Assembly: GCA_015501585.1 (NCBI GenBank)
Contig: JADNRY010000054.1
Coordinates: 226,919-290,918 of the forward strand
Direction: 5' to 3'
Length of the DNA: 64,000 nucleotides
DNA from: Rhodocollybia butyracea
Lineage: Eukaryota > Basidiomycota > Agaricomycetes > Agaricales > Omphalotaceae
The notes under the pieces are model-generated. The model did not search any database. It saw only the letters and a program-made list of their open reading frames with translations, and was not told where the DNA came from. Positions 32,785 through 44,959 of the stretch are shown here, piece after piece (position 1 is the first letter of the stretch; the number at the start of each line of letters is the position of its first letter). The position numbers and the translations under genes are program-made.

Positions 32785-34413
32785 CTACAGCATGAACGTC
32801 AGAGGGTTCTCCAAGTAACCCCTGAAAGCAGACAACCAGCGAGCAGCGATTGCACCGTCAACGATGCGGTGATCCGAGCTCAAGGTGACCTGCATGTTCT
32901 GCACAACCTTGAATCCACGCTCTTCCCCCGGGGCAGGTACAAATTTGGGTTCCGTCGAGCCAACAGCCAGGATACAGGATTGAGGGTGGTTGATGATAGC
33001 AGTGAAGTGTGATACGCCATACATACCCATGTTGGAGATAGTAAAGGTACCGCCCTATTAACACCAAGTAAGCAAAAATGATAATTTTACATTCGGGTCA
33101 GTCGTACCTGGTATTCCGAAGGAGCCAGTTTCCCGTCACGAGCCTTCTTGGCCAATGCCTTGGTTTCAGCAGAGATGGTGGCAAGACCCTTTGAACCAGC
33201 ATCTTTGACAATAGGTGTAATGAGACCCGTTGGAGTAGAGACAGCGACAGAGATATCAGCCTTCTTGTACCTAACGAAGACGTTGTATAATCAATAACTG
33301 CAGTGATAGGTACGGGGTCTATGACTCACGTTCGAATAACTTCACCAAGCCAGGCAGAGTTGGCTTCCGGTACGTCAGACAAGGCACAAGCAACAGCTTT
33401 GACGATGAAGTCATTAACACTGAGCTTAGCACTCTTGTCCTTCTCCGTCAGAGTCTTGTTAAACACCTCTCGTAATTTGAGAACCTTGTCCATGTTGACA
33501 TCGACTGTGACGTAGTAGTGAGGACGTTCATTTTTCGACTGGGTGAGCCGGGAGGCAATGGTTTGGCGCATGTTAGAAATGGGCGTGTCTACATAGTCGG
33601 GGAGTTGAGCAGCTGGTAGCTGAGAAGCAGTGGAAGTAGCAGCCTCAGCGGCCGGCTTGTACTTTTCAACATCTTCTCGAATGATACGGCCTTCGGGACC
33701 ACTTCCTTTGATCTTGGACAAGGGAATCCCACGCTCGAGAGCAATCTTTTTCGCGATAGGTGAGGCAAAAATGCGGTCACCAGCAGGAATCTCACGTTTG
33801 GATGATTTAGATTCAGCTGGAGGTGGGGGAGGGGTAACCTTGGAAGGCTCAGGCTCAGACTTCGGAGGTTCAGGCTCCTTTGCTGTTTCTTTTGGACCTT
33901 CTGCAGAAGCTTTCGAGGCCATTTCTGCGGCTCCAGAGATATCATCACCTTCTTCTCCGACAATAGCGATGGGTGAACCAACTTTGATGTTTTTGGCACC
34001 GTCCGGAGCCTAAGAAAAGTAAGTATAGAGTTCGTCAAGTATTAAACCCAAGGTCATACGATGATTTTGGCCATGATACCGTCATCCTGAGCTTCAACGT
34101 CGATTGTAGCCTTGTCTGTTTCCTGGAAGGGAAGAAAAATTGGTTAGAAAGTATGAATAAATGAGGTTCAAGCGACGCACAATCTCTAGAAGAACATCTC
34201 CAGCTGAAAATGTCTCTCCTTCCTTCTTTTTCCAGGAAGCAATACCGCCCTCCGACATGGTAGGACTCATGGCCGGCATGTTAAATTGGGAGAGAGCATT
34301 TCTCCGTGCTGAAGCGTGCAGACCTGTAGGTGGGATATGGGTTTAGAGATACAGATGAAATTGTAGACGAAAGCCAGCTTACGACGCGCGAAAATTCGAG
34401 CAACAGAGGCCAT
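32785..34413 (-). CDS. LAT1: Pyruvate dehydrogenase E2, dihydrolipoamide acetyltransferase
   Basis: Core of the mitochondrial pyruvate dehydrogenase complex, moving acetyl groups to CoA. Start [11 protein letters not shown] at 34413 is a mitochondrial presequence; an in-frame ATG at 34455 is possible but weaker. Lipoyl domain: [18 protein letters not shown] with lipoylated Lys in [18 protein letters not shown] Pro/Lys-rich linker follows, then the E1/E3-binding domain ([33 protein letters not shown]). The catalytic domain ends with [20 protein letters not shown] (H-x3-D-G active site) and PLTFML. One lipoyl domain, as usual for fungi. Intact. Confidence 0.96.
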
Positions 34414-34871
34414 GTTCGGGAGATGACGGTAACAGAATTTTTTTGGATTTCTCACGTTGTTAAATAAGCGCCGGACTTAGTTGCGCGTGTATGGTATACC
34501 CCTCCCCGTCACGGTTACGTTCCGTCTTGTTGCGAAAACGTATTCACTATCTATCTATAAGTAATGGCAGATATATACTTGTTGGCTGGGAAATTGGAAT
34601 ACTTCTAGACTTGTACTTACCGATACTAGCGGTTCCTGCTGTTACATTGATATTAGGGTAATTCTTTCGTTGTTGCCATAGTGTGGCTGAACAACTCTCA
34701 GAAACTTTCTGCTTCAAACATTCGAGACGGTCTCGTGTACATGTAAAATACGTATACTTGGTTACACGCGGCGCGTTGAAAATAACTGCACATGACCAAT
34801 TCCTATTGGTGGGAAAACTCCTATGGCCAAGTTCATTTCTTCTTCAGTGAACCCATGTCTGAGTATCTGTA
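34414..34871. promoter_or_regulatory. Divergent promoter between LAT1 and the CCCH-AAA+ gene
   Basis: About 460 bp between divergent starts. No TATA box or repeated motif stands out. Confidence 0.4.
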
Positions 34872-37800
34872 ATGTCTGTAACGTTAACGGTCGAAGAACC
34901 TGCTTGGAGAGTCAAGTGTAAGTATTGTCATTTTGCTTCATACGCGTCTTGCATCTAAAAGTCACTTTAGCCAGGCCCTGCGAGTATTTTCGGCGCGGAA
35001 GATGTGTCTTCGGCGAAGATCGATGCAACTTTCTTCATATCTTGAACGAATGGAACCCGGACGAAAGCACATTCATTGACTCAACATTAACCAGCAGAAA
35101 GGCCCCAGATGTAAAGATTTATCCCGAAACTCCTCCCTCAGCCTCACTTCGTTCCATCCGTTCACCTCCTCGGTCCCCGCGAACTACAAACCTTTTACTG
35201 GCATTGAAAGGAATCATCAGAGATGACGAAGAAGGGGAATACGTTGATGACCTGTCATTTGAGGCTGTGGATGACTTTGACAATCAGAATTCTGGCCGTA
35301 CTATTCAGCAAACGGAAACAGTTCCTGTCTTTCATGACCCAGTTTACGATGACTCCGAATCTTCACCAAGTCCTACCAATTCCGGCCTTTTATCTCCAGT
35401 GGAATTCTCCGATTTACAACTTAAACACTTTTCCCTTGTTCGGGACGCACACAGAGCATCCCTATCTCAGGAGTACGATCCGTTTGGCGCAGCAGGTTCG
35501 CAATGGGTATCTCCTTCGCCAATGGTGCGGTCGCCCCCGAGAAGTCCAGCTCCCACCTCGACGTTCGAGCTGATTGCTTCACCATTTGGTAGTCCTTCCA
35601 ACAGGTTATTGGTAAACCCAATGTCTCCTCGTCTCAATCCTTTTACTCCTCGTGTGCCCATTCCTCCATCACCTCTTGCATCCAGGTTTGATGATTCGGA
35701 GGATATTCAACAACCAGAGTTGGATCTTGATTCTCCGACCGATTATAAGGAGAAAGAGATGCAGATGCAAGAGGAGGACCAGACTGCTCGGGTTCCTGAA
35801 TTACCATTGGATGACGAGGACGAATATACCGGTCCTTTAACAACTAGATGGGACTCCGAGGATACTGTACGGCCTTTCCATCTGAACCCTCCCCCTCCTC
35901 GGAAGTCAAAAACTAAGGCTTTAGACGGCCCTGCCAATCCCTCTCTAGGCATCCAAGAGGAGGTGAAGGAAGCCTTGCGCAGGAGATCTGAGAGTCCACT
36001 AGACTATTTCCAGACACCCGAGACAGTCAGGCCTCCAGCATTTTCCCCCGAGGACGTCGAAGCCGACTCCACCTCCCGTGCCCAGGCAAGCGCGGACGAT
36101 GAGACAGCTCAACTGGCTTACCTAGCAAGCAGCCCAGATGAGGAAGTCGACGAGCTTCCTGGCTCTGTAGAAGAGGATGATACCATCAACTCCTTGTACG
36201 ATGTATACTCGGACATTGACTCCGAGTCCGAACAAGGGGAAGATGAGGAACAGGATGACAATGATGAAGATGTTTGCATCTCGAGGGCGTTACCATCGTC
36301 TCTGAAGCTGATTTCTCCCACTGCTTCGCCATCAACCGCCTTACCGGCCTATCACGAGAGACCATCTCCGAAAAGCACCCATTCATCTTCTCCACCCTCC
36401 GCCAGAGTTTTCACCCCACAACCACCTACACCTCCGTCTCCTCCTGTTCTTGTTCCCTATGACAAAAACTCTACGGATGAATCAACGCCTTTGTCAGCTC
36501 TTCCTAGATTTTCGTCCTCTATCAGAAATAGTAAATTGCGACCCTTGAGACTGGTTTGTTCACCTTTTTGAGTTCCGGTCTTTTGGATACTGACTGGTTG
36601 TTATAGTCGACAATCTCCACAACGATCAACCCACTACCAATGACTCCTCCATCGTTTTCGCCTAGTGGAGCATCCGGTGAGGTTCTTCCCTTACATGGTT
36701 CTGCACTGTTACTGATGTGAATCAGTCCATGCTCCATCCACGTCCAAAAACATCATAGAATCCTCTCCTAATGACCCTCGTTTATCTATTGCATCTACAC
36801 ATGTACCATCTCTCTCTGCATCTACATCGGACTTCGCTTTATCTAACAATCCTTTGGCAAGTCTCGCATTTTATTCTATTAAACCTAGTCTAACATGTCA
36901 ACAGCTTTCGTCTACGCTTTCTCCTCCAATATATCCTCGGCATGGAACAACGGAAAATAGCATGCCTGCCTCAAGTCCGCTATCTGCACCGCCGGCGGTG
37001 GCAAGCGAACAACATTCTATGATACCCTCAACGCAGAGGCGGAGTAGTATTTATTATATTCGAGAAAAACAAAACGGCCTTCAACAAACATACTCTGATG
37101 CCCAAGGACCTAAATCGGCACCTCTACCTACCGTGAAGGACTCGGTCAAGTCTGGCTCCGCACGGTCTTCCAGTGCTTCTTCGCACCACGCACCGTCTCG
37201 CACTGAAGCCTCGCGAACTCCAAACCATTCTCCTCCTACCAAATCGCGGCATTCTTCTGCTGCGAGTCTCTCCGTCCCACCACGTATTGACAACCTTATT
37301 CGTGTTCCTTCTCCGAGCCCGGTGCTTCGTCCTGATTCCTCCCCAGTTCGTGTTAGTACCCCACGACCGCCGGCGTTATTATTCGCTATCGCAAGTGATA
37401 ATCCTGAAGAAGTCGAACGGGTTCTAGAGCATGGTGACAATGCCAAGGAGCCTGTCAGTGCCAACGCCATGATTGGGCCTCAGGCTCAATCGGCGCTCGA
37501 GTTCACGCTCGAGAATGATGCTCTGAAAAACAAACTTGGGATCGTCAAAAAATTGCTAAAATTCGGCGCTGACCCGAGTAGAACCAAACTGAACGAAGGG
37601 ACTCCCGATGACGTGGAACTAGATTCTGCGACGAGGTATGAGTTATCTTGCTCTGAAATCTTCGGGTACTTATCAGCAACAATCCAGGTACTATCTAGAG
37701 AGAGCTGGTACAGCTACTGCTCGCCTTATAGATGCTCTTATGAAGCGTTCAGCGTTCGCGCCACTGACTCGAATGCGGTATGGGATAATCGGGCAAGACC

Positions 37801-38847
37801 GTGCTCTGGAACAGCTATATCGCGTGCTTAGCATCCAAACTGAGAAGATTTCGAAATCGCCCGTTGTAGTGTTTCTATGTGGCAAGTACTACGTTCATGT
37901 AATTATTTCGGCAGTTAACGGGATTTTGCAGGACCAAGCGGACACGGCAAGAGCCTGCTAGCACATCAATGTATGTATCATATTACATTTGTTTTTTAGA
38001 GCAGTGATTAACGCATGAATATGTCTAGTTGGTTCTCTGCTTGAAGTGCCGATACATACCGTGAACATGACAACGTTGCGTTCTGCCGATGACATTTGGA
38101 GATCGTATTCGATTAGTTCTAATGAGGTTTGTGTCACTTTGGGGTTTTTGGATGTCAATAATCAAGTGTATATTCATAGGACGCACCTCCTCAGCAATTG
38201 ATCGAGTTCCTTGTGAACAATGAGGGTAAAAGATGCGTCGTAGTGCTTGACGTGAGTTTTGACCTCAACATTTTTGTTGGATGCTTGAACTTTATTTAGG
38301 AGATTGAAAAGACTGAGCAAAAAGCGCTCTGGTCTTTGCTAGTTCCTTGGGAACTCGGTGTGTATATGCGAGTTTTGCATTTCAGACTTCTTCTAATATG
38401 TTCGTCTCAGGTCGCTGCACTTTCGAGGCCAACTCGCGCACAATAGATGTTCGAAATGTCATCTGGGTCGGCACTTCCAACATCGGGAACGACGTGATCC
38501 TCAACTATCACGAATCTCGGCAGCAACCTGAAGAAATGCTTACTCGTGATGAATATGTCGAGTTGATGGGTATCCTTCGCCCCCACGTCTCGGATCAACT
38601 GGGTGCTTCGGTCCTCTCCCGGGTCTCTGCCATTCTACCTTTTGTGCCCTTCACGACGGCAGAGAAGAAAGCCCTAGCTTCGGAATTCCTACAGGAAAGC
38701 GCCGCTGAACATCTAGTGCAAGGATTGTCTGGGGAACAGAAAGAGACTGTAGTGTCGGACTCGATAAAAGATTGGGTACCTTCAGAAGGCGCACGCTCCC
38801 TGTACAGGGCTGTTTCCAACCTGCTTATTGATTCGATGGATTTTTAG
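34872..38847 (+). CDS. Predicted CCCH zinc finger - ankyrin-like - AAA+ (ClpB/Skd3-like) protein
   Basis: Splicing gives one open frame of about 1,200 residues. Exon 1 (MSVTLTVEEPAWRVK) joins to RPCEYFRRGRC, a CCCH finger with C-x7-C-x6-C-x3-H spacing. A long acidic, Ser/Pro-rich region follows to about 37350. Next comes PPALLFAIASDNPEEVERVL with IVKKLLKFGADPS, resembling ankyrin repeats, then a AAA+ domain. It contains GIIGQDRALEQLYRVL, Walker A CGPSGHGKSLLAH, Walker B VVVLDEIEK, sensor 1 VIWVGTSNIG and an Arg-finger region LGASVLSRVSAILPF. Animal CLPB/Skd3 also joins ankyrin repeats to one AAA+ ring. The join between the two halves rests on in-frame introns (36556-36606 and about 36671-36723), not transcript data; two genes remain possible, the second starting near 36960. 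Confidence 0.7.
37882..37931 (+). other. GC-AG intron inside the Walker A codon block
   Basis: To obtain CGPSGHGKS, the exon must end TTTCTATGTG and the intron must begin GCAAGT and end TTTTGCAG. No GT donor restores the motif. The GCAAGT donor is the usual consensus for the minor GC-AG class. Confidence 0.75.
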
Positions 38848-39231
38848 GACTACGTCGTTGTGTACTTATTCGTTCAATTTATTGGGTTGAAACTGGACAA
38901 CAGAATGCTGTAGCTCGTCACGAACATTGCTGTCAGGAAGAGTCTCCTAAAGTCCCCCTAAGAATCCCATGAAACGCTTCCGGAATCCGAACGGGTCAGA
39001 CGGGTTCAAACGGGTTAGTGCAGTGCTGTGTGCTGTGGCAGAGTTTTACAGATTCAATCTTTGATGGATAGATCATGATGCGACGCGACGCCCTATGTAA
39101 AACAAACGCCTCCTCTTTTCATCTGTTTGCTCTTTCCCTTTCGTTTCCTTTTTCTTTCGCTTTCTTGTGCTTTACGAGTTGTTTCTTTTTCGTTCTTTTT
39201 CCATCCCCTTCTTTACGATCTCTTCGAAACA
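38848..39231. other. Intergenic, promoter of the SH3 membrane protein
   Basis: About 380 bp. A strongly CT-rich tract (about 39110-39225) directly precedes the next ATG, typical of fungal core promoters. No gene. Confidence 0.55.
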
Positions 39232-40348
39232 ATGAATCACGGTCATCTTGGTCGACGAGTTTCCGTATTTCGCGAAATGAAGCGCCAAGCCAGTGTAACA
39301 TCTGAAGTTACCAGTGCGGCGTCTGCGTCTTTGACGACACCTACGGCCACCAGCGGTACCAACTCTACCGCAGCCGCCATCGTTGCTGGCGTTCCCAAGT
39401 CCACAGTTGCCTTGGCTGTGATTCTATCTCTTCTTGTTGTCGGGATCAGTGCTTGTGAGTTGTATTGTTATCGGAGCAGTACTTTTGTTGAGCATTTTCA
39501 TTACAGTATGCATTTGGAGATACAGAAGAAGAAAGCAAAAGAAACCTGTGGATGATAGCGATGATGCTTTGTACAGGCCTACTACCAACACGAGCTTCGA
39601 CTCTGAGAAACAAGCCGGAGTCGAAAAGCCTCAGAAAGTATTCATCCCCATTCCCCACAAAGGCGAAGCCGCTTGGACTCCTCAGGTTAAGACATATCTT
39701 GGAGTTCCGCTGAAAAACGGAGAGCTTCCTAAACATGTCCAAGCCGCCCGTGAAGGATACAAACAGACTACTGCATGGAGAAATGAGCCATCTCCTCCTC
39801 CTTCTTACCAGGAGAAATCCCAGTCAGTAGTTCCTTCCGTGGAGATCACAGCGCCCACGAACAAGCCGCTGAGTGTTCTGACCAACCAGCCCCCCTCATC
39901 ACGTTTTTCAAATCCAACGCCTTTGCTCACCACTGTATCTGAACACCCAGAACCGCTCCAAAGTCCTGCTCGTTCTGCCTCGTTTGCGAACAAACAACAC
40001 CGCCACTCTCGCTCACGATCAGTATCTTCCAAACACATCTCTGGTGAAATCTCCACCAAAGTAACTCCTTCTCAGGCACGCCACAGCAGGAGTGCCTCTG
40101 ACAAGATTCGTTTGATGTCTGTCATCAACACTTTCCATCCATCTCTCGATGATGAGCTCCCCATTAAAATAGGTGATTCTGTTCTTCTGATTGAAGAGTA
40201 TCACGATGGTTGGTGCTTGGTTCAGCACGTCGGAAAGATCGAATCGCCCCGGGGTGTTGTGCCTAGGTTTTGTCTGGTTGACCGCGCGACAGCGCCTGCG
40301 AAGGCGAGAAAAAGGTCCTTGACGTCGTCGTCTGCTGCCAAAGTTTGA
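39232..40348 (+). CDS. Single-pass membrane protein with cytoplasmic SH3 domain
   Basis: About 350 residues in two exons. Layout: Ser/Thr-rich outer segment (about residues 20-50), one membrane helix (VALAVILSLLVVGISA, continuing across the intron to CIW), a basic stop-transfer RYRRRKQKK, a Pro/Ser-rich cytoplasmic region, and a C-terminal SH3 domain (INTFHPSLDDELPIKIGDSV, EYHDGWCLVQH, RGVVPRFCLV). The ALYDF-type start is replaced by VINTFHPSLDDELPI, still normal for fungal SH3 domains. The arrangement resembles yeast Fus1/Sho1-like surface proteins in polarity or stress signalling; that role is inferred. The first ATG at 39232 follows the CT-rich tract. Confidence 0.85.
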
Positions 40349-41049
40349 ATGATCTGTCTCGTTGACTGCTTGTCAGCGCCCAAGAAACCAGGTTGACTTC
40401 GTCCGTCCAAGTGTTGGTTTTCAACCACCCTCTCTCCATTCCGCCCCATCCCCCTTCCTTCCTTCCCACCGCGGTACCCATTTTGGATTGCAAATGTCCA
40501 ATCCGTCCATTCTTTTTTGTAAAAGTTACTCTCTTTGGGTTGAATCATTTTATTTATCTACAGTTAAACTTATTTTTGAAGCTATTTATGCCGATTACAG
40601 CTGACTAGGCTATCGGTGATAGCTTTATCCAGCGTCGTCGGTTTTTTCACCTTCGCTATCGCAAGCCAAGCCACCTTCTTACACATCCATAACATCCGAA
40701 CCAACTGCGTACTCCTTGCTGTGCTTGTCACATACAACATTCCCTGATGGTGCTGGTGGATCCATCCAGGACTGACGCTCTTTACTCATCCAACGCCATC
40801 ACTTTCTTTACTTGATGCCTAGTGTTTGCTGGCCGAGCTTGATTCAAGGCATCTATCTTTACATACTTTTTGCCCTATCTATTGGCTGGCTTGCGACATT
40901 ATTTTGGTACTTGTGATAGCCTTGGACAGTATATCAGTTTATTGTAGTTAATTCTGCGTTAAAATGATTTATGATACTCATTTATGTTGCATTTATGCAA
41001 TTATACACGATCGAGCGAGCGCTTGTTTGGTCGCGACTTTCATCATCTA
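40349..41049. other. Intergenic, about 700 bp, no gene seen
   Basis: 3' flank of the SH3 gene and promoter of CSL4. Only short frames. Confidence 0.55.
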
Positions 41050-41828
41050 ATGGCCTCTGACTTTGTTCTTCCGGGCCAACCAATTCCTTTACCTCGAGGA
41101 CCAGTCCCGCAATTAGGGAGGGGAACTTATGAAAAAGATTCACTTGTCAGAGCCAGTCTCGTCGGTGTACCGCATTTCGAGGGATCTGTTCGTCTTTTAC
41201 GCTGTTAGAAAACGGAATCAAGGTCTTTAAACAATATTGCTACTTGCAGAGCCTGGCTATATCTCGCGTACGGCCCCAACCGCCTACCCCAAATTCCATC
41301 GTTCTTGGTCACATTACAAGGCTTTCCCCAGTCCAAGCACTGTTATCCATCGCTGTTGTTGACGGTGTACCGTTGCCTCCAGGAGAAGAATTTACTGGTG
41401 TTATTCGTTCACAAGACGTACGAGCAACTGAGAAGGATAAAGTCAAGATCGGAGATTGTTTTAGAGGTGGAGATGTTGTCCGAGGTATTGTCGTAAGTTG
41501 AATGTTCTGGCTCAGATGGTCTAGGTTTTGCTCATGTCCACCAAGATTTCATTAGGTGACGCCCGTAGTTACTTTGTTACTACGGCCAGGAATGACCTTG
41601 GAGTCATTTTTGCGACGAGTGAAGCTGGTAAAGCATGTTGATTATCATTGCAGTATATAATTATTTACTTTTGAACAGGTTCTACAATGGAGCCGGTTTC
41701 CTGGCAAGTACGTTTACAGTGTCTAGTCTTTAATGAATTTCTGCTGAATGTTTTTGCAGGAGATGCGCTGTTCGAAGACGGGGAAGATTGAGAAGAGAAA
41801 ATGTGCAAAACCTGAAGGGATACCGTAG
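41050..41828 (+). CDS. CSL4: RNA exosome cap subunit Csl4
   Basis: One of three S1/KH cap proteins of the RNA exosome in nucleus and cytosol. About 185 residues in six exons. The N-terminal domain begins VLPGQPIPLPRGPVPQLGRG, matching the family start VxPGQxL. The S1 domain includes NSIVLGHITRLSPVQALLSI and KVKIGDCFRGGDVVRGIVVS, continuing to GDARSYFVTTARNDLGVIFA. The C-terminal zinc-ribbon-like piece reads MEPVSWQEMRCSKTGKIEKR; only part of the Cys pattern is kept, as in other fungal Csl4. Ends KCAKPEGIP. Confidence 0.93.
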
Positions 41829-41976
41829 TCGTTCTAAATTTACAAAATAAATAAAAAATTAATTTGTTGCTTTGCCGGATCAGCCGGCTTTGTTACCCGC
41901 GGCGTTGGTTGATTGCTGAGCTCTCTTGATGACTGCCGTTCTCTCTCCAACGGATGCCCTTAGAAGAGACAGAGCC

Positions 41977-44109
41977 ATGTCTATTGACGACTCTTCGATA
42001 AGGTTCGCTTAATACTCTTTCTCTCCCTCTTTTGGCTTAATATCCCTAAAGTTACTCGGCCTCAACTTCCACCGACTGGCGGGCAAAGTACAATGAGGTA
42101 TCCTTGTGTCCAATTTCAATCCCAATTTCTCAGTCATTTACTTGGAGCCTAGGTGGCCGATATGCTGGCAGAAACACGGGCTGAACTCGACGACTTTCAT
42201 CACGCCAGTAAGGAGTTAGAGGCTGAGTTGGAGTCTGAGCTCCAGAGAACAGAGAAGGCCCAGCAGGATCTAAGGGTCAAGGTAGCAAGGGCAGAAACAG
42301 AGAGAGATGATTGGAAAGTACGTTGATCTCGAGAAAATTGGCCCTAACTCCTGCTCAAATCTGTCCAGTCCAAGTTTATATCTCTTCAAACGACTCACAA
42401 TACAATCACAGCTTCTCTTCAACGCGAACTAGACAGACTACGGCAGGAACACCAGACAGTCAAGGTCCAACTGCGCGAATTAGAAATGGGCAACGACGAC
42501 CTCGAAAGAACAGAACGTGCAGTCTCCTCGACTTTGGCTGATGTAGAAGGCAAATATTCACGAGCACTAGAGGAAAAGATTCTGCTCGAGCACGAGCTAC
42601 TGGACAAGGCAAATGTAGAGGAACAGTGTCAAAGACTGAGGGACGAACTTCGAGGTGCGGACAGCGACCTGTTCACAGACTCGATACTCATTCTTACTAG
42701 ATGCAAACGCCGAAATTTCACATTTGAAAGATCAACTGACCACGCGAGCTTCTTCCAATGACAGTTCTCAATCTATTCGTACCTCGTTCCCTCGAATGTC
42801 GGTACCGTCACTAGAAGATCTGCTCAATACACCTCCTCCCCCAGATCTACAATTGTCAGAGCTCGATCCGAGTACCGAGGCTCTTCCAGACACAAACTTT
42901 TCGGAAGATGAAGCAACCCCACGTAAAATGGGCTCAGCTTCCGTTCACAAAGGCCAATCGGTCCTACTCCAGCGAGCAGGCTTTCAACCAGCCCAATCTA
43001 CTCCTCCGAATGGTGCTTCTATCCCTCGCTCCAGGACCATTCCGTCTTATTCGTCCCCTCGAACACCTACTTCACCTACCAAGCGCCCTCCGGTGGCGCG
43101 TAATCCGTCAACTATGAGCACAAACTCGACGACAAGCACGGCTTCCAGGAGCAGAGGCGTTCAGATGGTATCTGAGATGCGTGCACGAGTTAAAAATCTT
43201 GAACAAAAGATTCACACTCGAGTTCCGAGATTACGAATGGGTAGTATGTCTGGTCGGCCAAATGCTAATGCGCTTGCAGCGTCGAGCATGGGAAGTCCAA
43301 CTATGTCAATAGGCCCGCGAAACGTACTCGGCCGGACGAGCTGGGAAAACCCCTTGTCAAATAGACGCAGTTCTGATTCCAAGAGGAGCACCGATACAGA
43401 ATCTGAAAAAAGTAAAAAGGGTTCCGGTGGAGATGCATCGGGCTGGGTGCTTATCATGGAAGATTCGCCTTCCCCGCCCAAAGAACGGCGCAGGGCGTCA
43501 AGTCCGAAAAGGACGTTCAAACCTGCGGCGTCAACATCCTCATCCCCTACCTTCGGCTCTAAAGGCGGCTCTCTTTTCCAAAGTACAATCAGCACAGGTA
43601 ACACTGGTATCAAACGACCACAGTCGAGGCTTTCGGGGGGAAGCACTGCTACTACTACCTCCATACCCACCCCCACCTCGCGTCCCGCCACGCCTACATT
43701 CTTACCCCTCCCAACTTCAAATTCGTCGTCTATGCTAGGGCAAAAGCGTTCGACCGGACCTGGCAATACACCATATAGTTTCCAGTCGAAACGTTCGTCA
43801 CTAGGATCAAGCACTGCAGCAATGCCACCTCCCGGATTTACCGGTATTCGTTCAGGTTCTAGTACGCCTTCCGACAATGGAAAGGTTTTGCCACAACTAC
43901 CCGGAGGACACTCGAATGTGACCATACGAAATCATCCTACGAAATTACCGCCATCCAATTCTTCTTCGCTCCTAGCCCAAAGTCGAATAGGCCGGCCAAG
44001 TGCGAGCCGCAGGAAGAGTACGGAGGGTTCACCTGAAAGTTCGTTCAAGCCCGACCTTACACGACCGAGATCAGGCAGTGTGGCTGCTCAACGGAAAGGC
44101 AATTCCTGA
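41977..44109 (+). CDS. NUDE: Nuclear distribution protein NudE
   Basis: Dynein regulator that binds Lis1/NudF and the dynein intermediate chain. About 600 residues. The N-terminal ~190 residues form the conserved coiled coil (WRAKYNEVADMLAETRAEL, ELEAELESELQRTEKAQQDL, RLRQEHQTVKVQLRELE, NDDLERTERAVSSTLADVE), split over five exons; exon 1 is short (MSIDDSSIS). The C-terminal two thirds is Ser/Pro/Arg-rich and disordered, as in fungal NudE, with a possible short helix QMVSEMRARVKNLEQKIHTR. Start at 41977 gives the usual short N-terminus before the coil. No frame break. Confidence 0.92.
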
Positions 44110-44959
44110 AGATGAGGTTTGCTTCTCCGATTTTCCTTGTCATTTATGTCTGGTCTATTTCGTCCTCATCTTGACTTATTAACCTCTTACCCATGTGTTT
44201 TCCATTTCTTCTTTCCATTTCTTCAAGGGCTATCTCGTCGGCAGGCTTTGTTTCTACTCTCGCCTGACGGGGTATAGTACCTAATAATCTTGTTGTATAG
44301 TTTAATTACCATCGCCTAGACGATGCACCGACCGCACTCACTCATTCGAAAAAGCCAAGCCTCTCTCCACAACCCCTTCCTCCATCCATCCGACTATCCA
44401 CCCTATTCTGATCACGACTGCAAATACAAACACTGGCGAGTCAGACCCTCGAAGAGATATTGGGTCTGATGTTTCGTCAATGTGATATTCGCTCTATGAA
44501 CTGTACGTCTTAATAACATTACTTCTTCGCTATAGAAGGGACACAGAGTTTCTGTACCGTAATTCACTCCGACAATGATATTTACTTACAGACATGCCTG
44601 TTACCACTATTTTCCTCGATACCACGCTCCGTACTAGCAGATTGTGTCCCTTTCTCTGTGGAATAAGTTATTATATTATGCTTTTACCTTTTGATGTTTA
44701 TGTGGTTATTTGCTGTGTGCTGAGATCCAGCTCACCATCGCGTTTGTCTAGATTATCATCGACATCAATCCCAGTGGCAGGATCTTTAGGTCAGAGGAGC
44801 ACAAATTACGGATGTAGCAAGCTCCAAATAGTCGATCCAAGTCTGACTCCCTATGACCAGATATTGATGAGAAAATATTGTATGGGGGACTGGGAGCTGG
44901 CAGTGACCAGAAACTGTATTTATGTTCAAAGCACAACGAAAGATATATAGTACCCAAGA
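44110..44959. other. Intergenic, about 850 bp, no gene seen
   Basis: Lies between the convergent NudE and CGS genes. It begins pyrimidine-rich. A 118-codon frame at 44594-44950 has no recognisable family and overlaps likely 3' UTR sequence. Confidence 0.55.

Noticed and set aside
44594..44950. 118-codon open frame after NudE
   Set aside because: No family pattern, biased composition and location in the likely 3' UTR between convergent genes.
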